Counted from the first letter of the stretch, positions 19,248 through 27,846 are shown. The stretch: 64,000 nt of DNA from Alteromonas antoniana (GCF_019249295.1 NZ_JAESDH010000018.1:48514-112513), one strand, 5' to 3'. Numbers and translations are program-made. Notes: generated from the letters alone by a model not told the origin.

Positions 19248-19670
19248 CGCTTTCTCCATTTAGAATTTACCGGAACATATACAGGTAAACGAAAACTGAG
19301 AACTTTAAGATCACGGCTTCCACAGGGAAGATGGGAACCAGACAGCCAGCTGAAGTAGTCAGAGCAGCAGCCTTTCTGGCAATGCCCTTAACATGACGGC
19401 AATGCGACGCTGGCGTAAAATCGGGATGATTCAGACGATTATGAAGCCAGGTTGGCAGGTATAGAAAAGGCAGCACGACGTAGCGCCGGGCTGCCTTTTT
19501 TGGTTAATGCGCGAATCACCGGAATGCGGTTCAGGTGTTGAGACTTGCCCTCACTGCACTCTGTACGCGATAAGCGTCAGGTTTTACTGGCCCTTCTGTC
19601 AGGACAGTGACATTCCGATATTATCCCGCCTTTTACTCGCCTCTTACTCAGCGGTGCAGTGTGAAGACAT
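19248..19670. other. Gene-poor stretch with a possible small ORF and a terminator
   Basis: These 423 bases carry the DUF2789 promoter, a 23-codon plus-strand ORF (19393-19464) of uncertain status, and a strong terminator hairpin at 19465-19501 that abuts its stop codon. Confidence 0.5.
19465..19501. terminator. Strong hairpin terminator
   Basis: The stem AAAAGGCAGC / GCTGCCTTTT has a 15-base loop and is followed by more T on the plus strand. On the minus strand it lies about 170 bases past the DUF2750 gene and could end that operon. On the plus strand it follows a 23-codon ORF directly, and no larger plus-strand gene explains it. Confidence 0.75.
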
Positions 19671-20027
19671 TTAACTCAGCTGTTCCGCGAATTCCGCAGG
19701 CTCCATCACTTCACCTTCTTCACCGGGTACAGGGCAAACCATTACCAGTAGCTCATCTTCCTGCATGCCCGGCACCCACTTTTTAAACCAGTCTGCCAGT
19801 GAGATCTGTAAGGGTTCGCAGTGTGACCAGTCATCGGTGGCCCACAAACTTGCTATCCCCGCATCAGGCCAGACCGGAATGCCATCTTCGTCATCGGCAG
19901 TCAGCATAACGCAGCCATGCTCGTCGGTAAGGATCCACAGCGCCTCATGCTCTTTAATCGCCGTCAGCGTCTCATTCAGGCGTTGTTGTGCCGACACACT
20001 CAACAACGGGTGTGACATTCCACTCAT
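19671..20027 (-). CDS. DUF2750 domain protein
   Basis: A 118-residue acidic cytoplasmic protein that matches the DUF2750 family: WILTDEHGCVMLTADDEDGIPVWPD, a LW..DDWS.CEP segment, and SLADWFKKWVPGMQEDELLVMVCPVPGEEGEVMEPAEFAEQL. The function is unknown. It starts one base after the stop of the M16 pseudopeptidase gene, so it is probably the third gene of that operon. Met4 is an alternative start. Confidence 0.82.
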   Translation of the reverse strand: MSGMSHPLLSVSAQQRLNETLTAIKEHEALWILTDEHGCVMLTADDEDGIPVWPDAGIASLWATDDWSHCEPLQISLADWFKKWVPGMQEDELLVMVCPVPGEEGEVMEPAEFAEQLS

Positions 20028-20028
20028 G

Positions 20029-21438
20029 TTACTTCTCCGATTGTGTCGCTGGCAGATTCTCTACCACCGACAACTCTGTTTGCATTTGCTCAGGATCTCC
20101 TACCACAATCAACGACATCGTATTCAGATCCAGATAATTTCTGGCGGCTTCAGATACCGTCTCCGCGCTGACATCATTCACCAGCGAGATGTAGTTGGTT
20201 AACCGCGATTTTGGTAAACCATGAATGTTCAGATTTACCAGTTGCGCGATTACACCTGAACGCGATGAGTTTCTCAATACGAATAATCCTGACATGTAGT
20301 TTTTCACCCCCTGCAATTCCTCAGCAGGAGGCGGTGTTTGTTGCAGGCCGGCAATTTCCGATACAATTTCATTAATCGCCTCTCCGGTACTTTCCGCCTG
20401 AATATCGGCCGACTGATACCACACCGCCGCGCCGTCATGACTAAACACCGCGCTTCTGGGAGAATAGGTATACCCTTTATCTTCCCGAATATTCTGGGTT
20501 ATCCGGCTGGAGAACATACCGCCAAGTAGCGTATTCATAACCTCAAGGGCCACGTATTTGTCATCTGCTGCTGGGATTGATCGCTGCCCTAACCTGACCG
20601 TAGACTGCACGGCGCCATCACGGGGTATCATTACCAGTTGCGAAGCAGGTGCAGGCGCCGGTGGCGCAATACTGTCAGTCTTCGTTCCCGCTGGCAGAGA
20701 AGCAAACGCACCGGTTATCGCCTGCTTCAGACTTTGGCTGTCAAACTGACCTGCAATATACAGGTGGGCATGACTTCCGTTTAAATAGCGTGAGGAAAAT
20801 GCCAGAACATCATCTCGCGAAATACGGGTAAGCTCCTCATTGGTCGGAAAAATGCGGCCGTAGGGATGAGCCGGATACATCGCCTCGTAAAACGCCTCTA
20901 CCGCCTGCCCCTGCGCTCTGGATTTTGAAACTTCAATTTGTCGCCACTGATTTGCGACAGCTCGTTCAAGATCGGCTTCTGAGAACTCTGAATTTCCAAC
21001 CAGGTCAGCCAGCAAGGCAACAGCCTGTTCATTAAATTCGCTGAGTACGTCGATCGCGATGCGGCTGGTATTCATACCTGCGCTGGTAGTCACCTGTCCG
21101 CCCATAGACGCGGCCTGTTTGGCGATGTCAGACGCAGACAATGAAGACGTGCCCTTGTTAAGCAACTCAAAAGTGATATCGCTTAAGCCTCGTTTATCAC
21201 CGTCATTTTCATTACCGGTATCAAAATGCAGCATCATGGTGCTTTTCGGTGTGGTGCCATAAGGGATCAGCGACACTTCCATACCATTTTCGAGGGTGAA
21301 ATGTTCCACTTCAGGCAGCATGAAATTTTTAGGCGTCGCCGGTGCAGGCGGTTCAGAAGGAAATGTCGAGGCAACGCCTATCACAGGCAGCACACTTAGT
21401 ACGACAGTCAGTGAAAGAGCTTTCGTTATACGGTTCAT
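20029..21438 (-). CDS. M16 family peptidase-like protein, catalytic motif lost
   Basis: A 469-residue exported protein with an N-terminal signal peptide (about 1-24). Its two insulinase/M16 halves are recognisable, but where the HxxEH zinc motif should be it reads LSDITFELL, so it should not bind zinc. The C-terminal half keeps the family pattern (VALEVMNTLLGGMFSSRITQNIREDKGYTYSP). It is the partner of the active M16 subunit encoded upstream and overlaps it by four bases (ATGA). This recalls the alpha/beta arrangement of mitochondrial processing peptidase and other bacterial M16B heterodimers. Confidence 0.9.
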   Translation of the reverse strand: MNRITKALSLTVVLSVLPVIGVASTFPSEPPAPATPKNFMLPEVEHFTLENGMEVSLIPYGTTPKSTMMLHFDTGNENDGDKRGLSDITFELLNKGTSSLSASDIAKQAASMGGQVTTSAGMNTSRIAIDVLSEFNEQAVALLADLVGNSEFSEADLERAVANQWRQIEVSKSRAQGQAVEAFYEAMYPAHPYGRIFPTNEELTRISRDDVLAFSSRYLNGSHAHLYIAGQFDSQSLKQAITGAFASLPAGTKTDSIAPPAPAPASQLVMIPRDGAVQSTVRLGQRSIPAADDKYVALEVMNTLLGGMFSSRITQNIREDKGYTYSPRSAVFSHDGAAVWYQSADIQAESTGEAINEIVSEIAGLQQTPPPAEELQGVKNYMSGLFVLRNSSRSGVIAQLVNLNIHGLPKSRLTNYISLVNDVSAETVSEAARNYLDLNTMSLIVVGDPEQMQTELSVVENLPATQSEK

Positions 21439-22847
21439 TTTGCTTCTCCCTGTGCATTTTCCTGCGCCATTGATTCAGGCATAACAGTAAAAATTGTCCG
21501 GTTCTGGGGCGTGAGATATGTCTTAGCCGTTTGCTGAATCAGTTCCGGCGTTACTGTGGCGAACGCCGACTCGATACGGTTTATGCGGGTAGGATCATCA
21601 TCAAACAATGCAAATGTCGCAAGCAGATCGAGTTTTCCGATACCGCTGCCATCAATCGTGTCGTAAAGTTGCGAGCGCAGTTTGACACGGGCTCTGTCGA
21701 GGGTTTCCTCAGAAACCGGGGCAGTTTGTAATGAGTTGATAACCTCATCTATGGTTGTGGTAATCGAATCGTCAGTTACCACAGGCTCATGGATCATACC
21801 GGCAGTCCACAGCATCGGCCCCTGATAGTTAAACATGTTGCCCAGCATATTAATGCCGCCAAACACATTGCTGGAGATGCCCATTTCTTCAACCAGCTTC
21901 TGGTGTAACAGACTGTCATCACCCTGCAGCAGAATCTGGTCTATCAGTCCCATCGCATAATAGGCCTCTGAGTCGCGTTCTGGCATACGATACGCGACTG
22001 CATAGGCCGGTTTTGGCGCCAGCGGATCGACGCGGCTTGCTTTACGTTCTGCGGTCTGGGGTTGTTCAGAAATATCAGGTTGTGGCGCTAACTCTACCGC
22101 GGGGATGTCAGAGAAATACTGCTTCACCCAGGCCATAGTCTGGTCCACATCTAAATCGCCCGTAACAACCAAAACCGCATTATTTGGTGCATAGTATTGT
22201 TTGAAAAACGCATCCACGTCTTCGAGTGTGGCGGCATCCAAATCTTCCAGGTCGCCATAGAAATTGTGTGCGTTGTACCAGTTATCAAACGCGTGTTGTG
22301 GCAAATCGAGCCAGGGAAAGCCACCGTAGGGCTGATTCAGGACGTTTACCTTCACTTCGTTTTTCACCACGCCCTGCTGGTTTGTCAGTTCGGCCTGCGT
22401 GATATTCAGCCCTCGCATCCGGTCAGCCTCTACCCAGATAAACGTCTCCAGAGTATGGGCGGGCAGTATTTCGTAGTAATTGGTGAAGTCAAAACGTGTA
22501 GAGCCGTTGTTGATGCCTCCATTACCATTAACCAGCTTGTCAAATTCACCTTTGGGCAGGTTTTGTGAGCCCTGAAACATCATATGCTCAAATAAGTGCG
22601 CAAATCCTGTGCGGTCTTTTGGCTCAATACGAAAACCAATATTGTAGTAAACGCCTACCGCCACAATGGGCGCGGTGCTGTCTTCTGAAAGCACGACTTT
22701 CAGGCCGTTATCCAGTGTCTCGTAGTGAACAGGCACGGCCAGGCCACCATCGACGGGTTTACTTTCAGGAACTTCAGTGAGATTGGCAGACTGCTGGCAC
22801 CCCGCCAGCATGCCCACTACGCTAAACGCCAGTATGAGCTTTTTCAT
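21435..22847 (-). CDS. M16 family zinc metallopeptidase lipoprotein, active subunit
   Basis: A 470-residue protease. The signal peptide ends in a lipobox (LAGC, Cys17), so it is anchored to a membrane in the periplasm. The inverted zinc motif HxxEH is intact (H84-LFE-H88), followed about 75 residues later by the glutamate region NEVKVNV. The C-terminal half has the usual degenerate second domain. It is the first gene of an operon with the inactive partner and a DUF2750 protein. The likely role is degradation of peptides in the periplasm. Confidence 0.92.
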   Translation of the reverse strand: MKKLILAFSVVGMLAGCQQSANLTEVPESKPVDGGLAVPVHYETLDNGLKVVLSEDSTAPIVAVGVYYNIGFRIEPKDRTGFAHLFEHMMFQGSQNLPKGEFDKLVNGNGGINNGSTRFDFTNYYEILPAHTLETFIWVEADRMRGLNITQAELTNQQGVVKNEVKVNVLNQPYGGFPWLDLPQHAFDNWYNAHNFYGDLEDLDAATLEDVDAFFKQYYAPNNAVLVVTGDLDVDQTMAWVKQYFSDIPAVELAPQPDISEQPQTAERKASRVDPLAPKPAYAVAYRMPERDSEAYYAMGLIDQILLQGDDSLLHQKLVEEMGISSNVFGGINMLGNMFNYQGPMLWTAGMIHEPVVTDDSITTTIDEVINSLQTAPVSEETLDRARVKLRSQLYDTIDGSGIGKLDLLATFALFDDDPTRINRIESAFATVTPELIQQTAKTYLTPQNRTIFTVMPESMAQENAQGEAK

Positions 22848-22945
22848 TTATTTTTCCTTAAACGCTGCGCGTTACTTTGCTTGTTAAACCGCGATGAAGG
22901 TCGGTCTGGGGCTGATAGGTAATGATTGTTAATTGTATCTGTTGA

Positions 22946-23770
22946 TCAGGCAGGTGCCAGGCTATCAATCACTTCCGATAAACCGACGCGCCTGACCGAC
23001 TTCATGGAGTGCATGTAAACATTCACAAAACAGTCGTCGAGTGACTCAAAAAACGTTGCCGATGAAGCCGCAACCAGCCTTTGTGCAGTTTCCTGTGGCA
23101 GCACCGCAATGCCTCCCTCATTTTTAAGGGTAGTCAGCGCCAGTGACAACGAATTGGTTCGTAACTTTGCATCACGAAAATCAGGGAACTGTGTTAACAC
23201 TTTATCTCTGACTTTGGCCCCCCAGTCTATAGTGACGAAGCCATTCGCATCCCCTTTCCCGTTCCCCGCGAACTGGCATAAAGTGAGCGCCTTTCGCTCC
23301 ATGACATGGCTCACCACTTCTTCGGATTTTAGTACCTCAGTAGAGAACGCGACGTCAATCACCCGTTCATGCAGTTGCCTGGATAGATTATCCAGCGTTA
23401 GCACTTCGGCTTTTACAGACCAGTCGGGAAAGGCATTGTGTAAGTGTGTAAGTGCATCTGGCAATGTCAGTTCACTGGCAAGCTGGGTAGCTCCACAAAC
23501 GACGTATTCTGCAGATTGGACCTGCAGTTCCTGCTTTGCCTCATTCAGCGTATCGCATAATTGCCTGGCATAAGGCAATAGCTTTTCTCCAGCCTGAGTG
23601 AGCTGAATACTGTTTCGCTGACGAATAAACAAGGTGGTGTGAAAGTATTCCTCAAGCAGCTTAATGCGAGCACTCACAGCCGACTGCGTAAGGTAAAGAT
23701 TTTCGGCGGCTTTGCCGAAATGACGAGTATTTACAACTTCTATGAAAGTGGTAAGAAAGCGTATGTCCAT
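22946..23770 (-). CDS. hdfR: LysR family regulator, HdfR type
   Basis: A 274-residue LysR-type regulator. The N-terminal helix-turn-helix (residues 1-60) closely resembles E. coli HdfR: RHFGKAAENLYLTQSAVSARIKLLE and RQRNSIQLTQAGEKLLPYA. The effector domain is shorter and more divergent. HdfR in E. coli lies divergently next to maoP (yifE), and here a MaoP homologue lies 620 bases away in the same divergent layout. That supports orthology. In E. coli HdfR represses flhDC and activates maoP; whether the targets are the same here is unknown. Confidence 0.8.
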   Translation of the reverse strand: MDIRFLTTFIEVVNTRHFGKAAENLYLTQSAVSARIKLLEEYFHTTLFIRQRNSIQLTQAGEKLLPYARQLCDTLNEAKQELQVQSAEYVVCGATQLASELTLPDALTHLHNAFPDWSVKAEVLTLDNLSRQLHERVIDVAFSTEVLKSEEVVSHVMERKALTLCQFAGNGKGDANGFVTIDWGAKVRDKVLTQFPDFRDAKLRTNSLSLALTTLKNEGGIAVLPQETAQRLVAASSATFFESLDDCFVNVYMHSMKSVRRVGLSEVIDSLAPA

Positions 23771-23892
23771 GCTTTTTACATAACCGAATCGTAGTAGCTG
23801 CTAAGCTGTCACAGATTTCCGGCAATGTAAATACAATAGCTAAATCAGTGCATCACTGCGTGATGCACTGTCTTTTATGAAAGCGTGAGGTA

Positions 23893-24060
23893 TCAGTAGC
23901 TTTCTTGATGAAGCCGGCGTTGCTTTTCACGACGCTGCAGGTCGCGCTTTTGCTTACTTTTTACATCATGATGACGGCGACCTTTTGACTTTTTATCGTC
24001 AAAATCACCATCCTCTACCGAGTCCCATTCTTCACGCTGGTAACGATAGTCTTTACTCAT
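23893..24060 (-). CDS. Small highly charged protein, unknown function
   Basis: A 55-residue ORF read directly from the sequence (ATG 24058-24060, stop TGA at 23893-23895). It begins MSKDYRYQREEWDSVEDGDF and continues as an Arg/Lys/Gln-rich, probably helical or disordered, basic tail. It sits inside the hdfR-maoP intergenic region on the hdfR strand, 122 bases upstream of hdfR. I do not recognise the family. The acidic N-part and basic C-part, with few rare codons, look like a real protein rather than chance. Confidence 0.6.
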   Translation of the reverse strand: MSKDYRYQREEWDSVEDGDFDDKKSKGRRHHDVKSKQKRDLQRREKQRRLHQESY

Positions 24061-24148
24061 TACGATCTCGTTGTTGTTAACACAAGGCTATTATTGATTG
24101 ACAGACGAAAATAGAAAACGATTTTTTATCATCGTATCGATAAGAAAT

Positions 24149-24186
24149 TTTTGTTTTAACTTCTGTCAATTGGCATGAAAACTGAC
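24149..24186 (+). repeat. Imperfect direct repeat, copy A
   Basis: It shares a 14-base block TTTTGTTTTAACTT, then AATTGGC and AAAA, with copy B 172 bases downstream; two single-base gaps are needed to align the rest. It lies about 90 bases upstream of the start of the minus-strand 55-residue gene. Confidence 0.6.
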
Positions 24187-24320
24187 GTTGCCCTTCATTG
24201 TGACATCTCTAAGCAAAAAACGGTTTATCCCTGTCATATTATTGAAACATATCAAGGCATTAGACTTGGTTTTGCACCATGAGAAAACAACCAATATTTT
24301 TTATTCTCAGGAAAAAAATC

Positions 24321-24360
24321 TTTTGTTTTAACTTTGGTTCAAATTGGCTTAAAAGTCAGC
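24321..24360 (+). repeat. Imperfect direct repeat, copy B
   Basis: It carries the same TTTTGTTTTAACTT, AATTGGC and AAAA blocks as copy A and ends 30 bases before the maoP ATG, so it overlaps the probable promoter or leader of maoP. Confidence 0.6.
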
Positions 24361-24390
24361 CTGAAAACACAACCACTGTTGAGATGACCC

Positions 24391-24747
24391 ATGCAAGCAC
24401 CAAGCATTCGTGTACCACAAAAGGTTTTTATTGACCGCGCTAAGTTTCCGTACGGTTTCCGTAAGTCCGGTGACTTCAGTATTAGTGAAGCCGACTTGCT
24501 AACCAAATACGGTAAAACGTTGTTGGCTCTGGAGTCAGGAGAACTCGCGCCTGAATCTGCCGACGAGCAACATTTTGTCGATTTCGTGCAAGGTAACGTG
24601 CCAGCGGAAAACGCACTGGAACGTACCTGGCAAAAATACGCACGACTGGCGCGTGGTAAAAAGCACTTTTACACGCTGCATAGCTCAGCCAGCAACCAGG
24701 CAGATTATGACGATGACTATTCAGATGACGAATTTGACGTAGCCTGA
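24391..24747 (+). CDS. maoP: MaoP macrodomain Ori organisation protein (DUF413)
   Basis: A 118-residue homologue of E. coli MaoP (YifE). Recognisable segments are FPYGFRKSGDFSISEADLLTKYG, the middle stretch EEQ-like region VDFVQG..PAENALERTWQKYARL and the end GKKHFYTLHS, followed by an acidic tail (DYDDDYSDDEF). In E. coli MaoP acts with the maoS site to organise the Ori macrodomain of the chromosome. The neighbouring divergent hdfR gene is conserved with E. coli. If the function holds, this window may lie in the origin-proximal part of the chromosome. Confidence 0.87.
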   Translation: MQAPSIRVPQKVFIDRAKFPYGFRKSGDFSISEADLLTKYGKTLLALESGELAPESADEQHFVDFVQGNVPAENALERTWQKYARLARGKKHFYTLHSSASNQADYDDDYSDDEFDVA

Positions 24748-24768
24748 CGCCATTATCTGTTATTGCAG

Positions 24769-24789
24769 CCCGGTGAAGTTCTCACCGGG
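24769..24789 (+). terminator. Hairpin after maoP, possible terminator
   Basis: The stem CCCGGTGA / TCACCGGG with a 5-base loop begins 22 bases after the maoP stop. The T-rich run (GTTTTATTTT) comes 10 bases later rather than directly after the stem. Confidence 0.5.
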
Positions 24790-24816
24790 ATGCGTGCTGT
24801 TTTATTTTCAGCCGGT

Positions 24817-24838
24817 AAGCACGGTGATCACCGTGCTT
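24817..24838. repeat. Perfect 22-bp palindrome without loop
   Basis: The half-site AAGCACGGTGA is followed immediately by its exact reverse complement. A loop-free palindrome is more typical of a dimer binding site than of an RNA hairpin. Confidence 0.6.
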
Positions 24839-25467
24839 CAGCAGCACCTCATATTGTCCGCGCATTCTCGGCCGACGTTCTCCTGTGTTTTTATAATGTC
24901 GACAATGCGTTCTCCCTTATAGATCATGCAGGCCGGTCACCGCGCAACGCTTCTGACTGCAAACCGTTTTTCTCTGACTCGCGGTCTTCCTTCGCCATTA
25001 CTCTTCGCAATTCCGCTTTAACACTTCATGCGTTGTAGTTTTGGTGATCTTTCCATGCCGGATCGCGTTACCAATAACATGTGCTATCACACTGATATTC
25101 CTTTAATTCAGGTGAAAGATGTACAAGCTTTCATTTGCGTTATCAGAACATGAGTGTGCGAAAGCTGTAAGATGTGACGGGCAAACAGTGGTGTGGTGAC
25201 CAGTTTACAATCACGGACTGGGATTCAGGTGAGTGGATGGCATAAAAACGACGGGCCGAGCCTTAGTTTCTCACCCGCCAGCAGGATGACGACTGGAGGG
25301 GCACGCCCATGGCGTCGTAACAAGGTGTCTGGAGTGCACGGAATTCACGCTCACCCCCAAACACTTTTTGCGCTGCACATGCTTACATATTCGCACCTTT
25401 TTCAGTGCGGACTACACTTAGTATTGCCTCAGGCACAATTTGGAAGTTGAATCAGGAGGAACCGGAT

Positions 25468-26205
25468 ATGATGATTTCCTATAAGCAGTTAAAGCATTTT
25501 TCACTCCATGCCACGGACGATGACATCGGTGGATGCAAAGACATTCTTTTTGACGACCAGGACTATGTAGTGCGCTATCTGGTTGCCGATACCAACACTT
25601 GGTTACCGCTAAGCCGCAAGGTCGTTATTTCCCCAATTTCTGTCACAAAAGTCGATGTAGAAAACGAAAATGTGCATATATCGATGACGTCACAGACACT
25701 CAAAGACAGTCCGTCCATCGATGAGCACAAACCGGTCTCGCGCCAGTACGAAGAAACCTTATTTAAATATTTTGGTTACGGCTATTACTGGATTGGTCCT
25801 GGCGCGTGGGGAGACTTCGCTCACCCGACTGAGCTGGCTGATGCTGATATGGCAAAAGCCATGCAGGAAGAACAGGCCGCTAGTCCGGAAAATCATCTAC
25901 GCGCATGTGGCGAAGTAAATGGCTATGAAGTGGCGACAACCGAAGATAATGTGGGCCACATTACGGACTTCATTTTTGACGCAAAAAGCTGGGCTATGAG
26001 AATGCTCATTATCGATACCAACAACTGGTTGCCTGGCGGCAAAAAACTGGTTGTTTTACCCGGAGACATAGAGAAGATTGACTGGTCCAGTCACAAGGTA
26101 AACGTGAAGCTCTCCCATGATGAGTTGATGGAGAAGCCAGAGATTGATCTGGATAAGTTGGGCGACGACAGCTACGTGCAGTCTCTACTGCAAAAGGCGC
26201 AATAA
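25468..26205 (+). CDS. Double PRC-barrel domain protein
   Basis: A 245-residue cytoplasmic protein with two PRC-barrel-like domains, at about 5-80 and 150-235. Each carries the same core: an (I/V)G..(D/T)(I/F).FD strand, then (Y/M)L(V/I).DTN.WLP and K.V(V/L). I start at ATG 25468, seven bases after AGGAGGA, instead of an upstream GTG-type start. The stop lies 2 bases before fumC, so the genes form an operon. PRC-barrel proteins often bind RNA, other proteins or small ligands. The job here is unknown. Confidence 0.82.
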   Translation: MMISYKQLKHFSLHATDDDIGGCKDILFDDQDYVVRYLVADTNTWLPLSRKVVISPISVTKVDVENENVHISMTSQTLKDSPSIDEHKPVSRQYEETLFKYFGYGYYWIGPGAWGDFAHPTELADADMAKAMQEEQAASPENHLRACGEVNGYEVATTEDNVGHITDFIFDAKSWAMRMLIIDTNNWLPGGKKLVVLPGDIEKIDWSSHKVNVKLSHDELMEKPEIDLDKLGDDSYVQSLLQKAQ

Positions 26206-26207
26206 CG

Positions 26208-27524
26208 ATGTCTGACGTGCTATATCAAAAACAGACAGCGCTGGCGATAGAGAACTTTGCTATTGGCGGCCAGCCTATGCCGCCGGGGTTCATCCATGCT
26301 TTGGGCTTTGTGAAAGCGGCCTGCGCCTCTGTGAACAAAGAACTCGGTTTACTGGACGACAAGCGCGCCGAAGCAATCTGGCAAGCCGCTACTGAGGTTG
26401 CAAATGGCGAACACGATGACGCATTTCCGGTAGATATATATCAGACTGGCTCCGGTACCAGTACTAATATGAACGCCAATGAGGTGATCGCATCGCTTGC
26501 CAGCCGCGCAAGCGGGCTGGAAATTCATCCCAACGATCATGTGAATATGGGGCAAAGCTCTAACGACGTTATCCCCACCACCATTCATGTCAGCACGATG
26601 ATGGCATCTCACAGCTGCCTGCTGCCGGCATTAAAGGCGCTGGCGGATACTATCAAGAAGAAGATGTCGGATGCAGAAGGGTTAATCAAAACCGGACGTA
26701 CTCATCTGATGGATGCCATGCCTGTCAAATTCAGTCAGGAAATGTCTGGCTGGAGATCACAATTACTGCAAGCCATCGAGCGGTTTCAGGATACTCATTC
26801 CCGTTTGAGTCAGCTAGCCATTGGCGGTACCGCTGTAGGTACCGGGGTGAATACACACCCTGAATTCGGTGCGCGGGTGGCATCAGCGCTTACCCAACAG
26901 TTAGGACTGACTTTTTACGTGACAGATAACCACTTTAGTGCGTTGTCTGCTCAGGATACGGCGCTGGAATATGCCGGACAGCTCAACGTTCTGGCAGCGT
27001 CGATAATGAAAATCAGCAATGACCTGCGCTGGATGAATAGTGGACCACTTTCAGGGCTCGGCGAAATCAGTCTGACTAAACTGCAGGCAGGTAGCAGTAT
27101 CATGCCCGGAAAAGTGAACCCGGTTATTCCTGAGGCAACCGCTATGGCCAGTGCTCAGGTCATGGGTTTACACACCGCTATTACGGTCGCCGGGCAGTCA
27201 GGTAATTTTCAGCTGAATGTCATGCTTCCGCTAATTGGTGCTAATCTGCTAACCGCCATCGGGTTATTAGCTAACAGCTGTGAGCACCTTGCCGACAAAG
27301 CCATTGCGGATATGCAGTTTAACGGCGAAGCCGCGGCACAGGCGCTGGCTAAAAACCCCATACTGGTTACGGCGCTGAACGCCAAAATTGGTTACGAAAA
27401 AGGCGCACAAATTGCTAAGAAAGCGTACGAGGAGAAACGCTCGGTTCTGGACGTAGCAAAAGAGGAAACCGACCTGACAGAAGAGGAATTAGCAGCGCTG
27501 TTAGATCCGGCAAAGCTGGTGTAG
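26208..27524 (+). CDS. fumC: Class II fumarase
   Basis: A 438-residue enzyme of the aspartase/fumarase superfamily that converts fumarate to malate in the TCA cycle. The signature GSSIMPGKVNPVIPE is intact near residue 305. Other class II motifs are TGSGTSTNMNANEVI near 80, QSSNDVIPT near 125 and GRTHLMDAMPV near 165. It is slightly shorter than E. coli FumC (467). Being oxygen-stable and iron-free, class II fumarases typically serve under iron limitation or oxidative stress. It is preceded by a PRC-barrel gene in the same operon and ends 7 bases before a convergent ArsR gene. Confidence 0.9.
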   Translation: MSDVLYQKQTALAIENFAIGGQPMPPGFIHALGFVKAACASVNKELGLLDDKRAEAIWQAATEVANGEHDDAFPVDIYQTGSGTSTNMNANEVIASLASRASGLEIHPNDHVNMGQSSNDVIPTTIHVSTMMASHSCLLPALKALADTIKKKMSDAEGLIKTGRTHLMDAMPVKFSQEMSGWRSQLLQAIERFQDTHSRLSQLAIGGTAVGTGVNTHPEFGARVASALTQQLGLTFYVTDNHFSALSAQDTALEYAGQLNVLAASIMKISNDLRWMNSGPLSGLGEISLTKLQAGSSIMPGKVNPVIPEATAMASAQVMGLHTAITVAGQSGNFQLNVMLPLIGANLLTAIGLLANSCEHLADKAIADMQFNGEAAAQALAKNPILVTALNAKIGYEKGAQIAKKAYEEKRSVLDVAKEETDLTEEELAALLDPAKLV

Positions 27525-27531
27525 TGCCGGC

Positions 27532-27846
27532 TTAGCCGGCGCAAAAGAATTCGTACAGCAATTCGATTGTACGGCGTATACGTTCATCGGCAAGTCGATA
27601 GAAGATGACTTGCCCTTCACGCCGGGTTGCCACCATGTCAGATTCACGCAACAGTGCCAGGTGTTGAGAAAGCACGGGTTGTGTAACCGGAATATTGGTT
27701 AGCAATTCAGAAACAGAGAGCTCTCCGTCAAGCAGTGAACACATAACCATCAGGCGGGTTTTATTTGCCATTTGTTTCAAATAACGCTCAGCATCTGATG
27801 CATGTGCCAGCATTTCTTCGGGATTAATTGCTTCGGACGTTGCCAT
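27532..27846 (-). CDS. ArsR family repressor of the SqrR/BigR persulfide-sensing type
   Basis: A 104-residue winged-helix ArsR protein (recognition region VTQPVLSQHLALLRESDMV). It has no metal-binding ELCVCDL motif; that position reads GELSVSEL. It does have two cysteines, C36 (MVMCSLL) and C102 (FFCAG), 66 residues apart. That is the same spacing as C42/C108 of BigR and C41/C107 of SqrR, which form a polysulfide bridge when sulfane sulfur is present. It is divergent from a rhodanese gene. A TTG at 27867 with an AGAGG site five bases upstream is an alternative start that would add seven residues. Confidence 0.82.
   Translation of the reverse strand: MATSEAINPEEMLAHASDAERYLKQMANKTRLMVMCSLLDGELSVSELLTNIPVTQPVLSQHLALLRESDMVATRREGQVIFYRLADERIRRTIELLYEFFCAG

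Larger units (their letters stand above)
24061..24390. other. Divergent intergenic region upstream of maoP
   Basis: An A/T-rich 330-base region between the 55-residue gene and maoP. It holds two imperfect direct repeats (described separately) and should contain the maoP promoter. By analogy with E. coli, the maoS site on which MaoP acts might also lie here. Confidence 0.5.
24748..25467. other. 720-base stretch without a supported gene
   Basis: Just after maoP come a hairpin (24769-24789) and a perfect 22-bp palindrome (24817-24838). The rest, up to the ribosome binding site AGGAGGA before 25468, has only short ORFs with no plausible start or composition. The promoter of the PRC-barrel/fumC operon should be in the last 150 bases. 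Confidence 0.5.

Noticed and set aside
24321..24360. TTGGCTTAAAAGTCAGC before maoP as a sigma-54 promoter
   Set aside because: The spacing between GG and GC is 11, not 10, and the -12 box does not match.
24763..25038. 91-codon ORF after maoP
   Set aside because: It covers the maoP hairpin and the 22-bp palindrome and has no plausible start or protein-like composition.
25314..25326. GTCGTAACAAGGT, identical to a stretch near the 3' end of 16S rRNA
   Set aside because: Only 13 bases match and the flanks do not resemble rRNA, so it is most likely chance.
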